From positions 4,278,816-4,342,815 of the forward strand of contig OZ017769.1 in assembly GCA_963969345.1 (NCBI GenBank): a stretch of DNA of 64,000 nt. Direction: 5' to 3'. The notes under the pieces were generated by a model, which saw nothing but the letters and a program-made list of their open reading frames with translations, had not been told where the DNA came from and did not search any database. Both the position numbers and the translations under genes were made by a program. The stretch is from Turbatrix aceti (Eukaryota > Nematoda > Chromadorea > Rhabditida > Panagrolaimidae). Below are positions 24,279-36,548 of the stretch, one piece after another; position 1 is the first letter of the stretch, and the number at the start of each line of letters is the position of its first letter.

Positions 24279-24477
24279 TGAGTAGCCTAAAACCGACAAC
24301 CTGTTGAATCGTTTTGGTTGGCCTAAAAAACAGAAAAAGTTTGGTTGGCCTAAAAAACAGAAAAACGCAAAAAATACAAGTATTTCAGATGCAAAACAAC
24401 ATCATTGGCCCAAACTCAACAGCAAATCACAAAAATACAGTTTACGATCACAAATAGCATTTTACACAGTAATTTCA

Positions 24478-27400
24478 TCAAAAGTGAGAACCAACAACAA
24501 CAGGTTGACGTCGGCGAACAAAGTGCATAAACTGCATCACAGCAGCGCGAGAAGTGACCCAGTTATTTTCCAAAAACGCAGAATCGCCCTTCGCGAGGTC
24601 GGGATCCGCCTTTTTGACGACACGGTATCGGAACGCGTCGCTGTCCACGCAGAAGACGTTGTCCTTGCCGAAGGGGAGGTCAGCGCCGAGTTCTTCCTTC
24701 ACTGTGGCTTGCAGATGCCTGATGGGCTGGATGGAGTCTCCGGGGCGGAAGAGAGTGCCGCAACTGTTGGTGAAGAAGAAGCAGACGTTGGGGAAGGCGT
24801 CGACGGAGAAGAGCGAGAGCAGCTTGCGGAAGACGAGCTCGAGGCCCGCGCCCATCTTGGCTTCGTTCGGCAGCAGCACGAAGCAGATCGCGTGCAGGGT
24901 CCCGGCGCGACGGACGGCCTCTCGGATGGCTTCCAGAGTCTTTTCGTCCTGGTCGACGCCTCGGGAATCGCAGAGACCAGGCGTGTCGATGAGGTTGAGG
25001 GTCATCGCGCCACGGTAAAGCTGGTGGACCCGAGGAAGATGGGTAACAGCCTGTCCGACGGTATTGAACCGCTCATTTTCGTCCCTTCCCCAGGAGATGG
25101 TATGAAAGTTGTAGTCATTGTCCTGCAGATCAAACTGGCACGGAAGAATCGTGAGCAGTTCGCCGTCAAGAGCGTCGGAGAGGGTTTCGTATCTGAAGTA
25201 GTTGACTATGCTGTTGATCAACGTCGATTTTCCGGAGCCGGTTGGTCCGACGAGAAGGACGTTGTAATCGCTGCTGTTGACAGATGAAGCTAAAAACAAA
25301 GATTCTGATAACCCTACTATAGGGTTCGAACCCCCCCCCCGTATCGGGTCGGGGACGGGGGTAGTCGGGAGCCCGACGGGGGCAGAAGTCGGCGGGGACG
25401 GGGGTAATTGCCCCCGAGTCCTATGAAAAAGAAGAAAAAAAGGTGTCAATTTTATCTTAAAACGAAAACCGAGGCATATTTTGAACAAATTTTTCGTATT
25501 TTGCTCTGTTTTTGCCTATTTGTGTTGCTTTTGAACGTTTTTCCGCGTTTAACGCTAAATTTTGCTCACTGTCGGGGGCGGGGGTTTTACTCCCCGACGG
25601 GGGTCACAAATGGTCGGGGGCGGGGGTCGGGGGGCCACCCCCGGCTTCACCCCCGCGGGAGCGGGGGGGGGGGGGTTCGAACCCTACCCCACTAGCAGTG
25701 TGAAATGACAAACCTCGAGGTCGTCGATTAAAAACCCGGTAAATACTCGAATGGACGATTCGGGAGTCGCTCATTCGTGCATTTGTGCCCGGATAAAAAT
25801 AACGACCGTAATCTAAAATTGTAGCAATGGCAAAAAATATTTTTTTTAAATAAATCCAACCTTTGTGGCGAGAATCCCCGCCGCCACCGTCGACGGCACC
25901 GCGGTTCTCGAGTCCAGGAGACACTGCGGGAACATTCTCCTTGCCAGGCTGCTGGACCTCTGCCGGCTGACGTTTCAGAATCTCCACAGGGTTATGCGTT
26001 TGTTCGCCTGAAAAAAAATATGAAAAAAAAATAACTTCAGGCCAAAACAAAAAAAAATTGCTCACGATTCAGATTGGTGGTTTCGAAAAGTGCCGAGCTG
26101 TAGGTGGAAGTCCGGTCCGAACGCGTTCGCGAACGCCTGTTTCCGGTATTCCTCGCATTCGCCTTCGAGCGAGGTGACTTGACATTTTTTGATTCGCGAG
26201 GCTCTTCTTCCGGCGTCCGAGCAGTGGAATGGCCTGATTTGCGCGCTGAAAATAACAATTTGCAATCAATAGCCGTGGAGAGCCAAAAAATTTGACAGAG
26301 GCGGGAAAAGCTATCGCAGAAAAAAAAGGGCTGATCAGCGCGCTTGACAAAAAAAATTTAAAAAAAAGGCTAGACATCCAATTCAGACCAGAGTTGTCAT
26401 TCGAGTGGCTCGGTTGACAACTCTGATCCGGTCGAACCCCACAATCCTAAAAAAAAGATGCTAAAAGTTACAACACACAAAAACCCTTGAAAACAATCGC
26501 TAAAATTTTTGAAAAAAATTCTGCTCATTCCTGGTGACTCGCACGCACAAAGCAAAAAGTAACGAAGCTATGGCAGGCTGCTGCGCAATGAAAAACGAAA
26601 AACATACAACGTCCCCCGTCGGCCGCGGCCGCCGTCTCTGTTTGGAGCTGTTGTTTGGCTGCAAAAAAGTGTCAGGTCAGCCAAACAGACAAAAAAAAAA
26701 GACGAAGACAAAAAAATCAAGGAACGCACATAATATCGGAGCGGAAATTTCAGCTTTCTGTTTAAAATCATCGGCAAGCTGCTGTTGGACATCGACGTCG
26801 ACATCCGCAGTTTCGACCGCAGCTTTGACAGGAATTGTATCACGAATTACCGCCTGGCCTGCAAAAAAACCCGTAAAACTCGGTCATTTATACTCATTCA
26901 TTCACAAAGCATACATACGTTTTTTCCAAACTGGGTACAGGGAATCAAATAAGCCGCCGGGATTCGATTTGTACTGGTCCAGGAGACCACGGCGATTTGG
27001 AGTATCGGCACCTCCGCCGAGGTCTTTGACAGCCTCCATCGCCAGTCGCATGTTCATGTTTTCTTCGCCAATGTTCGGAGAGACTTCGATGGCAATCGTG
27101 CCACAGCGGGCCTGGAACAAGCTGTTGAAATCCACGAGTTCAGCTTGCATTGGCTTCCAGTTGACCAGGACGTTTCCGTGGCGGAAAGCTTCGTTCTGCA
27201 CGTATTCGGTCTCCTAAACAAAAAAAAGCTGCACAAGTCATCAAAAAAATAGCGAAAAACATACCTGGGTTTTGTCGAGGAAGATTCTCGGCAGAGCAGC
27301 AATGATACTGTAGCCGTAATAAACAGTCGTGTCGTCGTACATTTTCTTGTGAGTAGCAACATAACGGATCACAAATTGAGTTGGTAGCGTCACGGATGCG

Positions 27401-27669
27401 AAGAAATCAGCGACGCCGAAGTCGCTGAGAAGATATCGAAGCTGAAAAAAAAGAAAAGAACCTCAAAAGTTGGTCTCGAGAAGAAAATCAAAACTTACAG
27501 TAAGCCACTTGTCAGAACCAAAGATCTGCGACAAACCACCCACAACGTTGTCTGGTTTAACGTAAAAGACGCGATCTGTCTTCTTATCAATCGAGAACTC
27601 GCCTTGATGATTTGGCGGAGGAGGACCGTCCACATCCAGGGTAAATGGCCGAAAAATCTTCTGACGCAT
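24478..27669 (-). CDS. GTPase A: family 2, full-length architecture
   Basis: The first exon starts MRQKIFRPF at 27669, nine bases after an acceptor-like TTTTTAG, and carries the family motif VVGGLSQIFGSDKWLT. N-terminal exons follow near 27445-27265 (LRYLLSDFG) and 27214-26925. A low-complexity basic/Ser/Gly-rich linker is spread over several small exons (about 26853-25700; some boundaries uncertain). The last exon, 24478-25289, holds the GTPase domain: G1 GPTGSGKST, DTPGLCDSRGVDQDE, TNSCG. The intron before it contains a G-rich inverted-repeat element (25321-25684). The function of the N-terminal domain is unknown. The GTPase part is secure; the linker exons are not. Confidence 0.75.
25321..25684. 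repeat. G/C-rich inverted-repeat element in a GTPase A intron
   Basis: The segment starts AGGGTTCGAACCCCCCCCCC and ends with its inverse, GGGGGGGGGGTTCGAACCCT, and contains many GGGGGCGGGGGTCGG repeats around an AT-rich centre (25430-25560). The strong GC content contrasts with the AT-rich surroundings. It may be a non-autonomous inverted-repeat element. The termini contain a GGTTCGAACCC palindrome like a tRNA B-box. Confidence 0.6.
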
Positions 27670-28319
27670 CCCGTTGGCCTAAAAATTGCGCGTGAATCAC
27701 ACTACAACCCGGTCATTGATTATGAATCATAAATAACACGGAAAAAACGATTGAAAAAGAGAAACAAAACGCGATCGCGTTCGTGGCAACGATAAAATGA
27801 GGTTCAGAGTGTTGAAAAAACCGACAGAAAAGTTTGGCGACAAACGGACGTACTCGGCCAACGACAAACAATTCGTATAACATTTCGTGCTAGAACACAA
27901 AATATATACGGAGCCCGTTACGATTACCGTATACTTGTACGTACACAAACTAAAATCGTGCTAGAACACAAAAAATTTCGTAGAACCGCTCCTGGAAGGA
28001 ATTATTTATGATTCAACTTTTTTGTTGGTGAATGTATACGATCGAACGAAAGCCATGTCACGCGTCTCATACACACGTTTATTTGTTATTAGACAGACCG
28101 TTCGCAATCAAAGCCATAACATCAGATCGATCAGAAAAAGACACAGCCGCTGATTGGGAACTCGAAAAACAGTCGATGTCGTCGTCAAAAACAAATTTGT
28201 TTCGCGCGCGAAAGTTGCGCTGTGATTTTGTACCGCATCTTGCATGCCAATGTAGCCAATTTTTACAGAAAAAAAAATTTATTCAAAAAACACGTATAAT
28301 ATTTACAACAATTTTGAAA
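27670..28319. other. Intergenic spacer between GTPases A and B
   Basis: No gene supported. The motif TCGTGCTAGAACACAAA occurs twice (about 27888 and 27955). A related TCGTGCTAGAACCGCC or TCGTGCTAGGACCGCC also appears twice in a PNISR-like intron (about 16061 and 16131). Confidence 0.5.
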
Positions 28320-30153
28320 TTAAACAATTTTTTTCGAACAAACAAAGTACTCAAATGCCGATCGTGGATATCGATAGGGTTTCGTTTTTTGAACAAAATT
28401 ACAGAACTCTTGAAACGCTTCTCGGGACTTGTTCCAGTTGTACTCGAAAGACTCAAACTTTCCGTAGGACAGATCGGGTCGAATCTGTTTGACGACGAGG
28501 TATCGGAACGCGTCACTGTCGACACAGAAGACGTTATCCTTGCCGAAGGGGAGGTCAGCGCCGAGTTCTTCCTTCACTGTGGCTTGCAGATGCCCGATGG
28601 GCTGGATGGAGTCTCCGGGGCGGAAGAGAGTGCCGCAACTGTTGGTGAAGAAGAAGCAGACGTTGGGGAAGGCGTCGACGGAGAAGAGCGAGAGCAGCTT
28701 GCGGAAGACGAGCTCGAGGCCCGCGCCCATCTTGGCTTCGTTCGGCAGCAGCACGAAGCAGATCGCGTGCAGGGTCCCGGCGCGACGGACGGCCTCTCGG
28801 ATGGCCTCCAGGTTCTTTTCGTCCTGGTCGACGCCTCGGGAATCCCGGAGACCAGGCGTGTCGATCAGGTTGAAGGTCACCGCTCCGTGTTGCAGTTGGT
28901 GGACTTGTGGAAGCTGCGTGACGGACTGTCCGAGGTCGTTGAAGCATTCGTTTCCATCTTCGCCAAAAGCAATTTGGTAAAAGTTGTAGTCCTCGTCCTG
29001 GACGTCAAACTTGCAGGGCAGCACGGATGACAGCTCCTGTCCAGCGGCGTCAGCGAGTTTCTCGTATTTGAAGTAGTTGACCATGCTGTTGATCAACGTC
29101 GACTTTCCCGCACCCGACGGTCCGATCAGCAGAACGTTGAATTCATTGTCGTTTGGCAAATCTGAAAAACAGCAGCGGAAAAAATGTTAACAAAAATCAT
29201 AAAAAAAACCAACCATCCGGATTACTGATATGCAGCTTTTCCCGAAATTCGTCAGCAAGTTGTTCGGGATCACACAATACTGACAGATAGTCTGACGTCA
29301 GACGTTCTAAAACTAAAAAAACAACAAAATGGAGCACAGCCCATAAAAACAAACGTTTCCAATGGCGAAAAAGCACATGAAACAATTTGGACGGATCTTC
29401 TTGAAAACCACCGAGGTTTCCATCTGCCTGAAGCAGTTGTCGGCAAAAATCAACGTGAGAATCAGGGAAATACCATTCAAAATGCGCGCTCATATCAAAA
29501 ACTGCTTGTAAAGCCGCTGCGAGGTTATCGCTTTCCTCATTTTCGGGCGGGACGTACTCAATAGCGATCGGTGGGTGCGCGGGGTAGCACCATCCATAAA
29601 ACAAGGGTCTGCCCTTGCTTTGCTTCCAGTCGATAAGAACGTTTTCGTTCAAAAAATCGCCGCATTGCACAACATATTGATGGCGCTGAAAAAAAAACAA
29701 AAAGTCAAAACGGTCAGTGAGTGATAAATAACAAAACTCACAGAGTGTTCATCCATAAAAGGTGTCGGCAAAGCAGCAATGACAGTACAGCCATATGAAA
29801 CTATACAGCCACTGTCGAAAACCTTGTGATTAGTCATGACATACTGAATCACAAACTCAGTCGGTTGTGTCACGGAGAAGAATTCGGCAATTTTAAAATC
29901 ACTGAGAAGCAGGCGAAGCTGAAAAAAAGCAAACAATTCAATTTTAAATATCGTTTTCCCAAACAAAACTTACAGTAAGCCATTTATCGGATCCAAAAAC
30001 GCTACACAAACCGTTCACGACATCGTCTGGTACAATAGTAAAAAATTTGAAAGATCTCGATTTCTTGACATAGTGCTGGGATTCTTCAGCAACAAGACTC
30101 TGGAGAAATTGGCTATCATACCGGCAAAGTGCTCGGAAAACTCGTTGACGCAT
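28320..30153 (-). CDS. GTPase B: family 2, full-length architecture
   Basis: Five exons: about 30153-29972 (starts MRQRVFRALC, motif VVNGLCSVFGSDKWLT), 29920-29741 (LRLLLSDFKIAEFF), 29687-29360, 29308-29214 (short acidic linker) and 29161-28320, which holds the GTPase domain. The last exon shows GPSGAGKST, a DTPGLRDSRGVDQDE switch region, HAICFVLLPNEAKM, TNSCG and FCVDSDAFRYL. The frame is open throughout, so this is the clearest intact example of the N-terminal domain plus GTPase architecture, roughly 525 residues. No membrane segment or signal peptide is visible, so it is probably cytosolic. Its function is unknown; a GIMAP-like role is only an inference. Confidence 0.8.
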
Positions 30154-30497
30154 CTGATGTACTTAGGGACGCCGAATGACACTAAAAAGAGTCAAAAAGT
30201 TGAGCATAGGCCAACGAAACTGTCAAAAAGTACAGTGCAGTTAAAAAGTAACGACCAAAAAAATAAAGGTTTCTCACAGCGAAAATTGAATTCAAAGCGA
30301 TATCAAAAGAACAAAGTACCGTATGTTGAAAAACGACGGTTTTGTCGCGAAATCAGCAGCTAAACGTATCCATCTGCGTACAACGAAACTTTCGTTGCAG
30401 AACGGTAAAAAACACAAATTATAAAAGGTATATAAAACAGGGATGAAACCTGTCGAAAACAAAAGAAATACAATTGTAAAATTTTATCGAAGTCAAA

Positions 30498-30697
30498 NNN
30501 NNNNNNNNNNNNNNNNNNNNNNNNNNNNNNNNNNNNNNNNNNNNNNNNNNNNNNNNNNNNNNNNNNNNNNNNNNNNNNNNNNNNNNNNNNNNNNNNNNNN
30601 NNNNNNNNNNNNNNNNNNNNNNNNNNNNNNNNNNNNNNNNNNNNNNNNNNNNNNNNNNNNNNNNNNNNNNNNNNNNNNNNNNNNNNNNNNNNNNNNN
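30498..30697. other. Assembly gap (200 N)
   Basis: A run of exactly 200 N, probably a gap of unknown true size, between the start of GTPase B and the 3' end of the second family 1 GTPase. Sequence here may be missing. Confidence 0.99.
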
Positions 30698-30848
30698 TCA
30701 TTTCAGCCAAAAAAACAATTCTTGGCGGGAAAAATCAAATTAGGTACGGTTTCCTTGACGCGCGGTATTTTTATGACACAAAAAGAAACATTTATTTCAA
30801 AAAAGTGTATATACATAGGCACGCAACAATTCTGCTGTTCTGTGATTC

Positions 30849-32618
30849 TTACAAAGTAACTTTGACATTGCGAACGATGAAGTCCTTCTCGGTGCAGGTT
30901 TTAAGGTTCACTTTGCTGGCTTGCTGGTCGTACAACTTCTGAATTCCTTCGCCGTGCAAAGGCAGATTGAAGAGAGTGTCTCGCAGGTCAGCAATCGTGC
31001 TTCCGTCCATGCACTCACCAGAAGCACTGGCATCCAGAACGTTGTCAAAAGCACGCTTCTGGTTTTGAAAGTCCTGCAGAGTGCTGCGAAGACGACGGAC
31101 GACAGCATCGTTACCCGAATGAGCGGCAAGGGTTTCTTCTTTGCGGATTTCCAATTTCAGGCGCTCCTCAAAGTCATTGTTGTACTCCAGGATGGACTGA
31201 GACTTCAGAAAACGACCAAAATCGACGACAGTCTTGGTGATGACTTCTTGCTCGCGTTTGAGGTCAGCGAGGACGTCTTGGAGGCCATTTTCAGCGGTTT
31301 TGCGATCGATGGCGGCAAGATTGGCGAATTTTGCGTTGATAACAGACGGCTTCATCACCTTGCGCTGGTTGACGTCGATGTGCATGTGCTCCAGATGACT
31401 GCAGCCACAGAGCTGACAGTCCTGATGGCCCTGCATGGCTGCGCAACTCAAAAGTCGAGGTTCAGGGAACTGCTTGAGCGGAACGCCAGTAACACTACAA
31501 GTTTCATGACAGATTTGTTTGTAGAACGTAACGTATTGATTCGTGCCCTTGAGACGCTCAACGCCAATACACTTCTTTGACGTACAAACGGTGCGGGGAC
31601 GCGAAAGCTCCTCCAGTTCGATGTCAAAATCAGAAATGATGACATTAGCCTGCAGTTCGTGAACAAGACCGTCAAAATTGTCGGTGACGTTAGAAAACTT
31701 CGTCTGAATGAGGTTCGTGATGGTGGCCAGCGGCTCCAGAAGCATGACGACGACACTGCGAGCTTCGTTGACCAAGAGTGTGTCTTTCACGACGTGCGGC
31801 TTGATGCTTTTCATCCGGCGAAACATTTCAACGACCGAATCGCGGCTCTTGATCCAGCTTTCTCGGTAATTGTCTCTGTTTTCCTTGCGGAACTGGGCAT
31901 GCTGGTAATAAGCACACTGGAAACGATAGCCGTCGTTGTCTATGCAGTAGACCGTCTGAAAAAAAGACCGTCAAAAAAGAGCAGAGAGAACAGATCAAAA
32001 ACATACTTCTTTTTTCATAGGAATATCGATGCCCTTCTTCTCTTTCAGCTCCTGAAGATAAGCTCGCAGCGGTTCGTGGGCGTTTCCGGTCTTGTAGTCG
32101 TAGCCGCGGCTGTTGGTGAAGATGAAAAAGATGTTGTTGAGGCTGCTGCGATGGAGATGCATGAGCAGCTCGGAGAGGCAGTACTTGTACTCCGCGGTCA
32201 GCTTGGAATCGCCCGCCTTCAGCACGATGAAGATTCCGTGGAGTTCTTTGAACAGGGTCACCATGTTGAGAATCTTCTTGGCGTTCTCGTCGTCGTGCTC
32301 GAGTCCCTCGGTGTCGCCGACTCCCGGGACGTCGATGACGTTGATGATCTGGTGCGGGCCGCAGAACTTGTAGACCTGCGGATCGCGGGTGAAGGAACGG
32401 GCGCGGTCGCTGCGTTCGTTCTCGTTTTCGCCGATCTTGATCACAATTTCTTCGTAGTCGTCGGTCAGCAGAGAGAAATGCGTCGGGATGAGGCAGACCG
32501 GCTCTACAGCCAACGCCTCCTCGAAGGTGTTGAAAGTGAGGTAGTTGGCAAAAGCGTTGATGAACGTCGATTTGCCGACGCCGGTCTGGCCGAGGACAAG
32601 GACGTTGAACGTATTCAT
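30849..32618 (-). CDS. Family 1 GTPase with Cys/His-rich C-terminal region, copy 2
   Basis: Two exons (32007-32618, 30849-31955) join in phase to 572 residues. The GTPase exon is almost identical in protein to the copy at 18835-20594 for the first 190 residues. The C-terminal exon is more diverged, but keeps every Cys and His of the cluster (CTSKKC, CHETC, CQLCGCSHLEHMHI), which argues for selection on it. G1 is GQTGVGKST, G3 DVPGVGD, G4-like TNSRG. As at the first copy, the gene lies directly downstream of a family 2 GTPase of the C/D type (160 bp gap), so the pair was duplicated as a block. Confidence 0.85.
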
Positions 32619-32784
32619 CGTTGAAAACTAAAATCCATCAAAGAAAAATAAAATGCAAAGTATATGTAGGTATAAAACAGGACTAAAACCTGCCAAAAAC
32701 GAAATGAAAAAACAAATGTAACAGTTTATCAAAAAAATCAAAAATTGTCAACAATGATGATTTCAGCTATGCGACCAATCAATG

Positions 32785-35075
32785 TTAACGACCCCGACCC
32801 CGACCACGACCATGGCCATTCTTCTTGCCTAAAAATGTTTTCAAAATTATATAAACGCGCATCGAGTAAGACACAAACAACATACCACCTTTGCCGATGT
32901 TATTCGCGTTCTGATTGCCGAGTTTAGGCTTAGAGCCAATGTTCACGGCGAAAAAGTCAGAAGCCAACTTCCGAGTAGCAACAAACTTGACAAAGTTCAT
33001 GATGGCTTCGTGAGACTTGCTCCAGTTGTGCTCGAAGTCCTCAAACTTTCCGTAAGCGAGCTTTGGATTCTGCTGCTTGACGACGAGGTACCGGAACGCA
33101 TCGCTGTCGACGCAGAAGACGTTTTCTTTGCCAAACACAAAACTGTTGTGGTGTTGTTTGTTGGTCAGTTGCATCAGTTTTTTGATCGGTTGTACGGAGT
33201 CGCCGGGTCGGAAGAAAGTGCCGCAGCTATTCGTAAAGAAGAAACAGACGTTGGGAAAGACCTTCGGTGAGAAAATGGAGAGCAACTTGGTGAGGACGTA
33301 TTCGAGCCCCGCCGACATTTTGGACTCGTTCGGGAGCATCACAAAGCAGATCGCGTGGAGTTTTCCGGCCCGACGAATGGCTTCACAGATCGCTGCAACG
33401 TTCGCTTCATCCTGCTCCACGCCACGGGAGTCGCACAGGCCAGGCGTGTCGATGAGGTTGAGCGTAAGGTCACCGTATTCAAGTCGATGCAGCTGCGGAA
33501 CCTGCGTGACCGACTGACCCAGCTCGTTGAAGCACTCGTTCTCATCTTGACCAAGAGTGACCGTGTGAAAGCCGTAATCGTCGTCCTGGACGGCAAACTT
33601 GCAGGGCAGCACGGATGACAGCTCCTGTCCAGCAGCGTCAGCGAGTTTGTCGTACTTGAAGTAGTTGACCATGCTGTTGATCAACGTCGACTTCCCGGCA
33701 CCCGACGGTCCGATCAGGAGAACATTTCGTCCATCATCAGCAGTAGCTAAAAAAAATCCATCGTAGAACCCCTAACAAAATAAATGCTGAAAAACTCACG
33801 AAACCATTCGTCATAAGCGTTGTTAATGCTGGCGTGGCATTTATTCGAGCCGGCCTTGGCATCCGGTTGAAGAAAATCTGTAAAAGACGTTATACTTTAA
33901 AAAGAAAAGCGAAATATTACCTCTCAAAGCAAGACCCGTTACGCGAACACGTTCAATCCAATCTTCTTTGGAATCACCGCTCGCCATGATCGCCTTTCTA
34001 AATAAGTTGAACACCAACGCAAACTGGTGAATCTCATTGGCGGTGCGTTCACTCTTCACATACACCTTGACAAGTGTGTTGAGGACATTGAATTTCCATG
34101 ATTTCGGCTTCCACTGGTGATTAAGGACCGTCTTGAATGCTGACTCACAAGCCTCATTTAAGCGGGCCAAAAGATCTTTCTTAATCGGTTCGTGGTCCAA
34201 TGGCGCTGAGTAGTACACCCTGATAAGTTCCGGTGACGAAACCTTGACTTGGCTTGCAACGTCTTGAAGTCCCTGCGAATTATAGATAATGTCGAAATTA
34301 TACTGCTCGCGAGCAATAACGAAAAGCTGTTGAAGCAGATATGCAACCCGTTCATTGTGATCAGGCATAACAGCATTGGAACAGAAGTTCCAAAATTTGT
34401 TGAGCACACGATCAATAAAGTCGTTCTAAAATGTAAAAAAAAAATTATAAAAAGAAATTGAAAAAATACCGTACATTTTTGACTTCATCGTCGCAAAGCT
34501 TGATGAAAAATGAGACGCCATAATCGAATCCAACAAGGGTGTTTTCGGGACTGTCGACATTCAGCTTTGAAACGCAGTCAACGTGCTAAAAAATTAACCA
34601 TGAAAACATATAAAAGACACGCAAACGTTACTTACCGTTGTTTCCAAGGTACCATAGATAAAAGACGTAAGCTTATCAGCGATAAAAAAAGTCTTCGCTT
34701 CAATCGGAGCTGTGCGCAAGAATTCAAGCTAAAAAATTAGGGTAAAAGTAATAACAATCTGTGAAACTTCGGGTAACCTGAGTCGAAAACCCACAATTTT
34801 AGGGTAAAAATAAGTACAATTTTATGACCCAAAATTTGTCATTTTGGTGAAATTTCGGGTTCATCGGGTACCCAAAAACATTGATTTATCTTTCACAACA
34901 AAAAAGAACATACCGAGAACCAATCGTTGGCGAAGACAGATGACAGGCCTTCAGGAACCTTATTGGGCAAAACAGCAAACCGCTTAGCATCGAACCGGTA
35001 ACCATAGGTCTGTGAGAGGACTGGGGGCGCATTCGAAACGGCAGCGTTATTCGTCGCAGCATACGAATGCCACAT
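32785..35075 (-). CDS. GTPase C: family 2, with RG-rich tail
   Basis: The start is MWHSYAATNN at 35075, with the motif VPEGLSSVFANDWFS. N-terminal exons lie near 34730-34635, 34586-34475 and 34426-33925 and a short one near 33880-33800, then the GTPase exon from 33746 with GPSGAGKST, DTPGLCDSRGVEQDE, HAICFVMLPNESKMSAG and TNSCGTFF. A last small exon (about 32827-32785) encodes the tail HGRGRGRGR. This is the intact counterpart of frameshifted gene D. Its core nucleotide sequence differs from that of genes A, B, E-J, so C and D form a distinct subgroup. RG repeats often bind RNA, but that role is not shown here. Confidence 0.78.
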
Positions 35076-35291
35076 TTTGCACTACCAGACCTGAAATAAG
35101 GTGAACAACCGATTCCAACGATAAAAGAAACATTCGTCAAAGCAAGAACAAACAACTACAGTAAGACAAAAATCGTTGCAAGAGATTATCAAATACATTT
35201 CAATGGAGAAATACGACTCCAAAAACCGCCAGATACACGTCCTCGACGTTTTTTTAATAAGTTGGTAATCACCCATCCCGAACACCCGAAA

Positions 35292-36345
35292 TTAAACATT
35301 AGAAGTGACATAAGGCTCTTGGTGAAGGACAAAATTACGAAAGTTCTGAACGGCTTCATGGGACTTGTTCCAGTTGTACCCGAAAGACTCAAATTTTCCG
35401 TAGGACAGATCGGGTCGAATCTGTTTAACGACGAGGTATCTGAACGCGTCGCTGTCGACGCAGAAGACGTTATCCTTGCCGAAAGGGAGATCAGCGCCAA
35501 GTTCTTCCTTCATCGCGGCTCGGAGACGCTTGATGGGCTGGATGGAGTCGCCGGGGCGGAAGAGAGTGCCGCAACTGTTGGTGAAGAAGAAGCAGACGTT
35601 GGGGAAGGCGTCGACGGAGAAGAGCGAGAGCAGCTTGCGGAAGACGAGCTCGAGGCCCGCGCCCATCTTGGCTTCGTTCGGCAGCAGCACGAAGCAGATC
35701 GCGTGCAGGGTCCCGGCGCGACGGACGGCCTCTCGGATGGCCTCCAGGTTCTTTTCGTCCTGGTCGACGCCTCGGGAATCCCGGAGACCAGGCGTGTCGA
35801 TCAGGTTGAAGGTCACCGCTCCGTGTTGCAGTTGGTGGACTTGTGGAAGTTGAGTGACGGACTGTCCGAGGTCGTTGAAGTACTCATTTCCGTCCTCGCC
35901 AAAAGCAATTTGGTAAAAGTTGTAGTCCTCGTCCTGGACGTCAAACTTGCAGGGGAGGACCGAGAGCAGCTCCTGTCCAGCGGCGTCGGTCGAGTTTGTC
36001 GTACTTGAAGTAGTTGACCATGCTGTTGATCAACGTCGACTTTCCCGCACCCGACGGTCCGATCAGCAGGACATTGAAAACCTGTCCATCCTGAGGTTCA
36101 TCAAAAATTGCAAAACTGAGATGTTCGATCCGGACCGGTGCCGTCGCATGATGTGCCGCGATGCCTTCCTCCAAAGCAACGGAGTTGTCTGCTAAAAACA
36201 TCTATTTTTTTCTTTAAATTTCACAGGTTTAAAACTTACGATGAGATTCGGCACGTCCTGATCCTCTGAAACACGAAAACAGGCTAAAAACCCTATTCAA
36301 AAAGTTAGGTGGCTTCCGGTAAGAGAAGGCGTCGTCTTCAGACAT
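35292..36345 (-). pseudogene. GTPase F: short family 2 member, frameshifted
   Basis: The start is MSEDDAFSYRKPP at 36345, after an acceptor-like TTTTTAG. The first exon joins at about 36191 to an exon with GPSGAGKSTLINS. At about 35990 one extra nucleotide (GTCGGTCGAG where relatives have GTCGGCGAG) shifts the frame and leads to a stop at 35941. The rest of the GTPase domain continues intact in another frame to 35292. Like gene E it lacks the large N-terminal domain. Either a very young pseudogene or a consensus error. Confidence 0.75.
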
Positions 36346-36548
36346 TTTGCGGTCTAAAAATGCTTCCAGTGAAACAAAAAAGCGATATCGTACGAAAACT
36401 GATATAAAAGAAGCAATAAACTTCAAAAACCAACAAAATCATTCAGCAAATCAACATTTTAGGTATTAGGTACATCAAAAGCAAACGACAAAAACAATAA
36501 TGACAGCACAAGCATCAAAAAGTAAAAGCAATGAAAAGTAGGCAATGA

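Noticed and set aside
24304..25287. Long plus-strand open frames (around 330 codons) over the GTPase exons, also at 28032-29030, 31659-32624 and others
   Set aside because: They mirror the minus-strand GTPase domains; their composition follows the codon bias of the real strand, and they have no independent start context or domain.
30360..30859. Open frames across 30360-30859
   Set aside because: They run through the 200-N gap and are artefacts of translating N.
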